Below are positions 13,801 to 25,800 of a stretch of 64,000 bases of DNA, piece by piece. The DNA comes from Eunapius fragilis. Lineage: Eukaryota > Porifera > Demospongiae > Spongillida > Spongillidae. The stretch is taken from NCBI GenBank assembly GCA_963681505.1, contig OY811976.1:8374149-8438148 (forward strand). The letters run 5' to 3'. The stretch's first letter is position 1; every line of letters begins with the position of its first letter. Under the pieces are notes generated by a model, which made no database searches, was not told the DNA's origin, and was given only the letters and a program-made list of their open reading frames with translations. Both the position numbers and the translations under genes were made by a program.

Positions 13801-16800
13801 CACATTTGGTCCAATCATCTGTTCAGGATATGTCTGACTGGCAGAGGTGTTACAGTACACAGTGTATGCAGTGATGATACCATTCTTTGGTATGGGTGGC
13901 GACCACAGAGCAGACAGTTGGTTAGGTGATCCAGGAACAGTGGACAAAGAAAACCTCATAGGCGATGTTGGAGCTGTGAATCAAAAGTTACCTATTAACA
14001 TTCATTGCGATAACTAATGCTATAAATAGGCTGTGTGTGGTTATGCCAAATGATATTTCAAGATAACTAGATTTAGCATTGGTGATTGGGCATTCAAGGT
14101 AATAAACAAAACTTTCATTCAAACATATAATGTTAAAACAGCAGAATCTTTCATTTCTTAGAGTACATCATACTCTAACAGAGAAAATGTGGGATGTGGA
14201 ATGAAATAACACACACAACACTTGCACTCTTCCTAACACATGACAAGGACCCAGCAGGTCTTAGTCTTATGTATTGGAGACATATAATGTACTCACTTGA
14301 TTCATCAGTCCTTGCAGTAGCTACAGATGAGAGGCTTCCTTCCCCCACAGATGTGTTAGCAGTCACATAACAGTCATAGTTGGTGTATGGGTTAAGTCCA
14401 GTGATTGTAGCAGTAAGTAGTGTCCCATTCACTACAGATCTGAGAGTGGCCACGTTTGGTCCAATCATCTGTTCAGGATATGCCTGACTGGCAGAGGTGT
14501 TACAGTACACAGTGTATACAGTGATGATGCCATTCTTTGGTATGGGTGGAGACCACAGAGCAGACAGTTGGTTAGGTGAGCCAGGTACAGTGGACACAGA
14601 AAAAATCAATGGTGATGACGGAGCTGTAAATCAAATATTTTAAATATAAAAATTCATTCTTAAAGCAAAATGTTAAGTTAGGCAGTGTGTGATTTATGTC
14701 CAATGATATTTCAAGTTGAGCAGATTTATCATTGGACATTGGAGGCAACTGTACACTCAAGGAAACAAAGGAACATTTTATCATTCATTTCATAAAATGT
14801 TAAATCAGCAGTATCGGGATAATACTCTCATTATTAAATGCATATCATTTTTAAGTAGAGAAATTGTTCGATGTGCACGTATATAACAATAAATAAAATA
14901 TCTCACATTAGCCACAACAGCTACCCTCATGCTAAAAGCACTTGCAGGTCTTGTGTTACATGTTGGAGACATAAAATGTACTCACTTAATTCATTAGTCC
15001 TTGCAGTAGCTGCAGCTGAGAGGCTTCCTTCCCCCACAGATGTGTTAGCAGTCACATAGCAGTCATAGTTGGTGTATGGGCTGAGTCCAGTGATTGCAGC
15101 AGTCAGTGTTGTCCCATTCACTACAGATCTGAGAGTGGCCACGTTTGGTCCAATCGTCTGTTCAGGATATGCCTGACCGGCAGAGGTGTTACAGTACACA
15201 GTGTATCCAGTGATGATGCCATTCTTTGGTATGGGTGGAGACCACAGAGCAGACAGTTGGTTAGGTGAGCCAGGAACAGTGGACACAGAAAAATTCAATG
15301 GTGATGATGGAACTGTTAAATCAAAAAAAAAATAATTCTTAAAACAAAATGTCTAGTTAGGCATTGTGTCATCTATGTCAAATGAGAGTATATTTAGCAT
15401 TAGAGATTGGAGGCAACTGTACATTCAAGACAACAAAGGAACATTATCATATATGCATAATGTTAAACATGCAGTACCGGATAATACTCTAATAATATTA
15501 AATGTATGTCATATTTTAATAGTGATATTGTTGGATGTGCACTTAAAGAAAATATATCACATTAACCACAACAGCTACCTTCATGTAAGCAGCACTTGCA
15601 GGTCTTGTAGTACATGTTGGAGACATATAATGCACTCACCTGATTCATTAGTCCTTGCAGTAGCTACAGTTGAGAGGCTTCCTCCCCCTACAGATGTGTT
15701 AGCAGTCACATAACAGTCATAGTTGGTGTATGGGCTGAGTCCAGTTATTGCAGCAGTCAGTGTTGTCCCATTCACTACAGATCTGAGAGTGACCACATTT
15801 GGTCCAATCATCTGTTCAGGATATGTCTGACTGGCAGAGGTGTTACAGTACACAGTGTATGCAGTGATGATGCCATTCTTTGGTATGGGTGGAGACCACA
15901 GAGCAGACAGTTGGTTAGGTGATCCAGGAACAGTGGACAAAGAAAACCTCAAAGGCGATGTTGGAGCTGTGAATCAAAAGTTAGCTATTAACATTCATTG
16001 CGATAACTAATGCTATAAATAGGCTTTGTGTGGTTATGCCAAATGATATTTCAAGATAACTAGATTTAGCATTGGTGATTGGGCATTCAAGGTAACAAAC
16101 AAAACTTTCAAACTTATAATGTTAAAACAGCAGAATCTTTCATTTCATAGAGTACATCATACTCTAACAGAGAAAATGTGGGATGTGGAATGAAATAACA
16201 CACACAACACTTGCACTCTTCCTGACACATGATAAGGACCCTGCAGGTCTTAGTCTTATGTATTGGAGACATATAATGTACTCACTTGATTCATCAGTCT
16301 TTGCAGTAGCTACAGATGAGAGGCTTCCTTCCCCCACAGATGTGTTAGCAGTCACATAACAGTCATAGTTGGTGTATGGGTTAAGTCCGGTGATTGTAGC
16401 AGTCAGTTGTGTCCCATTCACTACATATCTGAGAGTGACCACATTTGGTCCAATCATCTGTTCAGGATATGTCTGACCGGCAGAGGTGTTACAGTACACA
16501 GTGTATACAGTGATGATGCCATTCTTTGGTATGGGTGGAGACCACAGAGCAGACAGTTGGTTAGGTGAGCCAGGAACAGTGGACACAGAAAAATTCAATG
16601 GTGATGATGGAACTGTAAATCAAATGTTAAATGTAACAATTCATTCATAAAACAAAATGCTTAGTTAGGAATTCAAGTTGAGTTGACTTAGCATTGGAGA
16701 TTGGAGGTAATTTTACATTCAAGGGAATAAAGGAACATTATCATTTAACCCAGCAGTATCAAGATGATACTATCGATTATTTAAAAAGTATACAGTGAAA

Positions 16801-19800
16801 TTGTTGGATGTGCACTGAAGTGTGGTTATCATAGTAACCACAACAACTACATGCACGCTGACAGCACTTGCAAGTCTTAGTCTTATGTGTTGGAGACATA
16901 TAATGCACTCACATGATTCATCAGTCCTTGCGGTAGTTACAGCTGAGAGGCTTCCTTCCCCCACAGATGTGTTAGCAGTAATGTAGCAGTCATAGTTGGT
17001 GTATGGGTTGAGTCCAGTGATGGTAGCACCCAGTGTTGTCCCATTCACTACAGATCTGGGAGTGGCCACATTTGGTCCAATCAACTGTTCAGGATATGCC
17101 TGACTGGCAGAGGTGTTACAGTACACAGTGTATGCAGTGATGATGCCATTCTTTGGTATGGGTGGAGACCACAGAGCAGACAGTTGGTGAGGTGATCGAG
17201 GAACAGTGGACACAGAAAAACTCAATGGCGATGGTGGAGCTGTAAATCAAATGTTAAATATTAACATTAAATGCGATAACTAATGCAATAATTAGGCTGT
17301 GTGTGGTTAATGCCAAATGATGTTTCAAGACGACTAGATTTAGCATTGGAGATTGGAGTTAACTGTGCATGCATTCAAGGGAACAAACGAACACTATCAT
17401 TCAAACCTATAATGTTAAAACAACAGAATTTTTCATTTCTAATAGTATATCGTACTCTAACAGAGATGATGTGAGATGTGGAAGGAAATAACATACACAA
17501 CAGTTGCACTCTTCCTGACACATTACAAAGCCCCCGCAGGTCTTAGTCTTATGTGTTGGAGACATATAATGCACTCACTTGATTCATAAGTCCTTGCAGT
17601 AGCTACACTTGAGAGGCTTCCTTCCCCCACAGACGTGTTAGTAGTAATGTAGCAGTCATATTTGGTGTATGGGTTGAGTCCAGTGATTGTAGCTGTGAGT
17701 GTTGTCGCATTCACTATAGATCTGACAGTGGCCACGTTAGGTCCAATCATCTGTTCAGGATACGCCTGATTGGCAGAGGTGTTACAGTACACAGTGTTTG
17801 CAGTGATGATGCCATTCTTTGGTATGGGTGGAGACCACATAGCAGACAGTTTGTAAGGTGAACCAGGAACAGTGGTCACAGAAAAATTCAATGGTGACGA
17901 TGGAGCTGTAAATGAAATGTAAAATATAATAAAACAAGATAGGCAGTGTATGATTTATGTCCAATGATGTTTCAAGTTACGTAGATTAAGCTATGAGGAT
18001 TGGAAGCAACTGTACATTCAAGAGAACAAAGGAACATTATCATTCATGTGTATATTGTTTAACTAGCAGTATTGGATAATACTCTCATTATTAAATGTCA
18101 AATAAAGAAATTGTTGGATGTGTACTTAAAGAAAATATCTCACGTTAACCACAACAGCTACCTTCATGCTAACAGCACTTTCAGGTCTTGTCTTATGTGT
18201 TGGAGACATATAATGCACTCACTTGATTCGTCAGTCCTTGCAGTAGCTGCAGTTGAGAGGCTTCCTGCCCCCACAGAAGTATTAGCGGTCACATAGCAAT
18301 CATAGTTGGTGTATGGGTTGAGTCCAGTGATGGTAGCAGTCAGTGTTGTCCCATTCACTACAGATCTGAGAGTGGCCACGTTTGGTCCAATCAACTGTTC
18401 AGGATATGCCTGACTGGCAGAGGTGTTACAGTACACAGTGTATGCAGTGATGATGCCATTCTTTGGTATGGGTGGAGACCACATAGCAGACAGTTGGTTA
18501 GGTGAGCCAGGAACAGTGGACACAGAAAAACTCAATGGTGATGATGGAGCTGTAAATCAAATGTTAATAATATAAATTCATTGTGAAAATAAATGCATTA
18601 ACTAGGCTGTGTGTGGTTTATGCCAAATGATATTTCAAGTAGACTAATACTCTCATATATGTCATATTTAAATAGAAAAATTGTTGGATATCTCACATTA
18701 ACCACAATAGCTACCTTCATGCTAACAGCATTTGCAAGTCTTGTCTTTTGTGTTGGAGACATGTAATGCACTCACTTGATTCGTCAGTCCTTGCAGTAGC
18801 TGCAGTTGAGAGGCTTCCTTCCCCCACAGATGTGTTAGCAGTAATGTAGCAGTCATAGTTGGTGTATGGGTTGAGTCCAGTGATGGTAGCAGTCAGTGTT
18901 GTCCCATTCACTACAGATCTGAGAGTGGCCACGTTTGGTCCAATCAACTGTTCAGGATATGCCTGACTGGCAGAGGTGTTACAGTACACAGTGTATGCAG
19001 TGATGATACCATTCTTTGGTATGGGTGGAGACCACGGAGCAGACAGTTGGTTAGATGAGCCAGGAACAGTGGACAAAGAAAAACTCAATGGCGATGGTGG
19101 AGCTGTAAATCAAAAGTTAAATATTAAAATTCATTGCGATAACTAATGCAATAATTAAGCTGTGTGTGGTTTATGCCAAATGATCTTTGAAGATGACTAG
19201 ATTTTGCATTGGAGATTGTAGGTAACTGTGCATTCAAGGTAAAAAAATGAACACTATCACTCAAACATATACTGTTAAAACAGCAGAATCCTTCATTTCT
19301 AATAGTACATCGTACTCTAACAGAGATGATGCGAGATGTGGAATGAAATAACATACACAACAGTTGCACTCTTCCTGACACATTACAAGACCTCCGCAGG
19401 TCTTAGTCTTATGTGTTGGAGACATATAATGCACTCACTTGATTCGTCAGTCCTTGCAGTAGCTGCAGTTGAGAGGCTTCCTTCCCCCACAGATGTGTTA
19501 GCAGTCACATAGCAGTCATAGATGGTGTATGGGTTGAGTCCGGTGATTGTAGCTGTGAGTGTTGTCCCATTCACTACAGACCTGAGGATGGCCATGTTTG
19601 GTCCAATCATCTGTTCAGGATATGCCTGACTGGCAGAGGTGTTACAGTACACAGTGTATGCAGTGATGATGCCATTCTTTGGTATGGGTGGAGACCACAG
19701 AGCAGACAGTTGGTAAGGTGAGCCAGGAACAGTGGTGATAGAAAAATTCAATGGTGATGATGGAACTGTAAATGAAATGTAAAACATAATAATTAATTCT

Positions 19801-22800
19801 TAAAACTAGTTAGGCAGTGTATGATTTATGTCCAATGATAATTCAAGTAAAGTAGATAAAGCTATGAGGATTGGAAGCAACTGTACATTCAAGAGAACAA
19901 AGGAACATTATCATTCATGTGTATAATGAGTATTGGATAATACTCTCATTATTTAGTGTATATCATATTCTATTAGAGAAATTGTTGGATGTGCACTTAA
20001 AGAAAATATCTCACATTAACCACAATAGCTACCTTCATGCTAACAGCATTTGCAAGTCTTGTCTTGTATGTTGGAGACATACAATGCACTCACTTGATTC
20101 GTCAGTCCTTACAGTAGCTACAGTTGAGGGGCTTCCTTCCCCCACAGAAGTGTTAGCAGTCACATAGCAGTCATAGTTGGTGTATGGATTGAGTCCTGTG
20201 ATTATAGCAGTCAGTGTTGTCCCATTCACTACATATCTGAGAGTGGCCACGTTTTGTCCAATCATCTGTTCAGGATATGCCTGACTGGCAGAGGTGTTAC
20301 AGTACACAGTGTATGCAGTGATGATGCCATTCTTTGGTATGGGTGGAGACCACAGAGCAGACAGTTGGTTAGGTGAGCCAGGAACAGTGGACACAGAAAA
20401 ATTCAGAGGTGATGATGTAACTGTAATCAAATGTTAAATATAAAAATTAATTCTTAAACACAATGTCTAGTTAAGCAGTGTGTGATTTATGTGAAATGAT
20501 ATTTCAAAGTGAGTAGAGTTAGCATTGGTGATTGGAGGCAACAGTACTACATTCATAAGAACAAAATCATTCATGCGAATGTTAAACCAGCAGTATCGGA
20601 TAATACTCTCATTATTAAATGCATTCCATATTTAATTAGAGAAATTGTTGGATGTGCACTTAAAGAGAATGTTTCACATTAACCACAACAGCTAACTTCA
20701 TGCTAACAGCACTTTCAGGTCTTGTCCTATGTGTTGGAGACATATAATGCACTCACTTGAGGCATCAGTCCTTGCAGTAGCTACAGATGAGAGGCTTCCT
20801 TCCCCCACAGATGTGTTAGCAGTCACATAACAGTCATAGTTGGTGTATGGGTTAAGTCCGGTGATTGTAGCAGTCAGTTGTGTCCCATTCACTACATATC
20901 TGAGAGTGGCCACATTTGGTCCAATCATCTGTTCAGGATATGTCTGACCGGCAGAGGTGTTACAGTACACAGTGTATGCAGTGATGATGCCATTCTTTGG
21001 TATGGGTGGAGACCACAGAGCAGACAGTTGGTTAGGTGAGCCAGGAACAGTGGACACAGAAAAGGTCATAGGTGATGATGGAGCTGTATAATGAATACAG
21101 TATAAAGCTGCTGTCTCAAATACTGTAGTAGTTAAACTTAAACTCCTTTACTCTTGCTAGGAATGTTTAGTGAAGGTATTTAACACAGCAAAGTACTTTT
21201 TCAAAAATGCCGTGCATTGTTTGGGGTAATAGTCACACTTGGTGTGTGAATGAGTGGAATGTGAGTGTACAAAAATTGATTCAGTGATTGATGGAGACAG
21301 AAGAGTTTTGAAGAGTTTAACATGTAAATGCTTTATTGCAGATACATAATTAGTTTTGTAACACAGCAATATGGTCTGTAGAGTGCTATCACTAGAATAA
21401 CCAATCTTATGCCCCATATACAATGGTAGCACGATTGCTAAAATATATAATGACTAACAATGACTTTTGAATGTACAATGTTTATTATCACACTACCTGG
21501 AATGTGTTTTAGCTTTATACCATTTCATAAGTGAAAATAGAGTATAAGTAATTTAGACAGTTACTATTTAGTCAATGTTATAACATTGTATATAATTTTG
21601 TCTGTTGTATTAACAGATTCTTGATTTCAAGATGTATCCAAAGTTACCTGATTCAGCAGTCCTTGCCATGGCTACATTAGGGAAGCTGCCTTCTCCAACA
21701 GATGTGTTAGCAGTTACATAGCAGTCATACTTAGTGTATGGGTTGAGTCCGGTGATGGTAGCAGCCAGTGTAGTCCCATTCACTACAGACCTGACAATGG
21801 GCACATTTGGTCCAATCATCTGTTCAAGATATGCCTGACTGGCTGAGGTGTTACAGTATACAGTGTATGCAGTGATGATGCCATTCTTTGGTATGGGTGG
21901 AGACCACAGAGCAGACAGTTGGTTAGGTGATCCAGGAACAGTTAACAGAGAGAATGTAAAAAGTGATGATGGAGCTGAAAATCAAAGATTGAATATAAAT
22001 TTTCATTTCAATGCTAGACTATGATTTAAATACAAAGTAAATGGCACATATTGCCACATGCAATATTTAAGCTGAAGGCTAAATCTTCTGCAATGTATAT
22101 GTTAATGAAAAAGTAATAGATTGAAAGCCTTGGCAGATGAATCTTTGCTTCTAAAACTTACCAGAATCAATAGTCCTGGCAAGGCCCAATGCAGAGGGGC
22201 TTCCCTCTCCTGCTGATGTATTGGCAGTCACATAACAACTATACTGTGTGTATGGGCTGAGTCCTGTGTTGAATGTTACAGCCAGTGTTGTCCCATTCAC
22301 TATAGATCTAATGGTGGGAATGTTTGGACCAATCACTTGCTCAGGGTATGGTTGGTTGATAGAAGTATTACAGTACACAGTGTAACCAGTGATGATACCA
22401 TTCCTTGGTATGGGTACAGACCAGTTAGCAGAGAGCAAAGTTGGTGAACTTAGAACAGGGGATAGTGTGAAGTGTGACGGTGAGGATGGAACTGAAAGCA
22501 AAAATAACAATGAAATTTTCTATTATGGAATAGTTTATAGATAGGTATGGTTATCAGTTTGCAAAGTTACGCTCTGGATGTATGTGAGATTTTAAAAAAA
22601 ATTACTCTGTTCTTTGATTCGTTTGGATACTTACTCTTTTTCATTGATAATTAATTCTTACTAGAATGCTTAATGATGGTTACATGCAGAGCCTCTCATA
22701 AATCATGAGATGCTAGAAGTGACAAAACCTAAGCAGATGCAAATGTTGCAAGAAAGAAAGTGATGTATTAAAGAGGGATAGTGGAATTTAAACAAAGAAT

Positions 22801-25800
22801 GGTTCTAAACCCCCCACCACACCACCAAAATCTGCCCTATACAGTTTAGGAGCTAGAGCACAGTATAAACTGTAATATCATTAATGTGTGTAAATGTATA
22901 AAATATTTGATTCTTACCTGCCTGATTGGTTTGTGTAGTGTTGGTATCTGAGGGACTTCCTTCGCCAGCACTAGTGTTAGCAGTGACATAACACTGGTAG
23001 AATGTGAATGGAAGAAGGCCACTCAGGTATGCAGAAGTCTGACTGGTCACATTGAAGACAGTATAGGTGGACACACCAGTTGGCACCTGTTCAGGATATG
23101 TCTGGTTCAGTGATACTGTACAGTACACTGTGTAGCCTGTCACAATCCCATTGGGTGAGGATGGAGGTGTCCAGTAGGTCATAAGGACACTGGAAGAGAC
23201 TGCAGAGAGCTGGAAGTTTAGCGGCATTGAGGGAACTGTGGAAATGCGAGTTAAAGAATAAGAATTTCAACGTCCTAAACACAATATTAATATAATTCTT
23301 GTCAGCATATTGTTTAATAAACAATTTAATTAAACACCATATCATGCCATCCTAAGAGGAGGTTGAGTCCAGCTGGGCCACAGATCCGACAAAACAATAA
23401 TATAATCAGCACAAATTATTTTTTAGTTGTGTGTGGCATAGCAGCAAAAGTCTACATGTGCACAGTACATACGTGGAAAACACATCACTCCTGCATGGTT
23501 GTAGTTCTCATGGTGGCATACAGACTGTGCACAGTTGAACAGAGAAGACTCATCCCCTGTGCAGTGAGGAGCCAAAAAGGGAGGTGATGTCTTAGAGTAG
23601 TAGTACCTGGGAACAGCTCCTACAGGGGCAGGAGGGTAACATACCTGGGTATGATGAGCTCTAAATACCAAAAGCCTTACCTTGGGAGACCATTTGCAAC
23701 TGCTTGCATGCTACAGCTGCCTCCAATGAGCTCCACCCATCATCACCAATGCACACTGGACCCCAGCACCCTCCTTCACACACCTCAATTCTCCCCTCAT
23801 AACTGGAGTTCCCATCCACCAGCTGAATGGATCCATCTTGGCATTGATGGCAAGACGCTGCAATCATTGAACGTGAAAGTGAGAATCAATTGAAAAACAT
23901 AAACAGAGGTCCATTCCACCATGAATTCAATGCCAGCCAGCCAATACTTTCCACAAAACATCTTACCTTGGCACCTTACAGCCACAGCATAGTAACTGTA
24001 ATAGTCATAATATCCTGGAGCACTGTGGTAGCAGTCTGTTAACTTGCTTTCATAACCAATACAATACACTTGTGAAAAAGAGATGCGTCCTGTCCCAACA
24101 CCATTTTTGGAGTATGTGAATGCTTTAAGGGCCACAGGGGCATAGTGTAACTGTCTGCAGACCACACTGGCATCCCTCAGTGTCCATGCCCACTGTCTGT
24201 TAGCACCTACCACACCCCACTGACCACCATAACATATCTCCACCCTTCCTTCAATAGTTTCCAGTCCTCTTGTTTCATTGGCCAACCTAACATCACCATC
24301 CTGACATTCACCTGCAGAGACTGTTCCAAAGCAAACTCATGGTACAAATAGAATACTATTAACCCTAAACATACCTGATTCACACCTGGTACCAATGTTA
24401 TGTTGATTTTTGTTGCAGAGGGAATAGTATAGACCATCATAACGATAATAGTCATAAAAAAAATAGAAACCATAGTAATGCAGACGGTTCAATGGTGGAC
24501 ATTGGAGGAATGAAACTTCATTTCCTACACATCCTCCTTCAAATGCAAGACTGATACCAGTGCCCTGACCAAATATCCCACTGTAGACCATCTCTGCATC
24601 TGGTGATGTGGGTCCTTTAATTAGTAAACTAATCCAAGGTAATATTACTACCTGATGAATTGAATCCAAGTTGCCGACATATCACAGCAGCATTTGCAGT
24701 GTCCCACGGTGATGGGTACCCACATATGGTGGTCCAATTACCTCCCAGACATATCTCCACCCTGCCCTCAGAGGGGACAGCCCCACCCACTAACTGAAGG
24801 CTACCACTCACACAGTATGTAGTAGCAGATGTACTGTTAGCTGGGAAATGGCTGAACTGATAGTGATGATCACTATACACATAGTTCCCATACCTTGGCA
24901 CTCCACTCCTATGTCATAGCTGTGGTCATAACATTGATGGTACCCAAGAGGGGAGTGGTAGCAGTCCTGGAGTCTGCTCACATTCCCAGTGCATAGGAGT
25001 GTTGGTGTGTAGAGATATATACCTCCTGATCCACCTCCAAAGTAAGAGTATTGATATACTGTGGGATTGAAGAATGAATATCCAAGCTGTCTGCAGATGA
25101 CATTGGCCAATGCTGGTAGAACTGTTTGTCCATTGCTGCAGACTGTTCCCCACTGGTTCATGTAGCACACCTCCACCCTCCCCTGTGATGGTGAGGAGCC
25201 TCCCACCAATCTAATGTCCCAATCTGTACAGTTCTGTACAGTGGCTACCACATAACAAGAGGTATGGATCATTGTGTGGAACATACATCCTTCACCTTAC
25301 CAGTACATAACACTCCTGCATCATTGGAATGATCACAAATGAAGTAGGTGTTAGGAGGATTGTTGACAACAGGACAGTCAAAAAGCTCATACTCATTTCC
25401 AGTACAGTCAAGACCTTGTAACCACACGGGACCAGTTCCCAGGCCATATCTACTTGAACTCATAAACACACCTACCAAGACTTAATGCACATGCCATACA
25501 GACATTCATACTTACCTGCAGCCTCGTACCCTAGCTGGCCACATACCACAGAAGCATCAGACATGTCCCAAGAATTAGAACACACAGTTCCCCAACTTCC
25601 ATTGGCGCACACTTCTACTCTTCCTTCATAAGGAGTGGACCCACCAATCAGACGTACTGAACCATTAGTACACACAATAGCAGATGATGCTATGGGACAG
25701 GGAGAGGAAATTGTGATCCCACCATTTAAGTCACACTTACCTTGACAAAGAACCCCTGCTGTGTACCCATTCCTGCAATACAGAAATCCTTGTTGGTAGG

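Noticed and set aside
13373-20167. Repeated plus-strand frames of 62-115 codons along the FN3 array
   Set aside because: They are antisense shadows that recur only because the exons and introns are duplicated.
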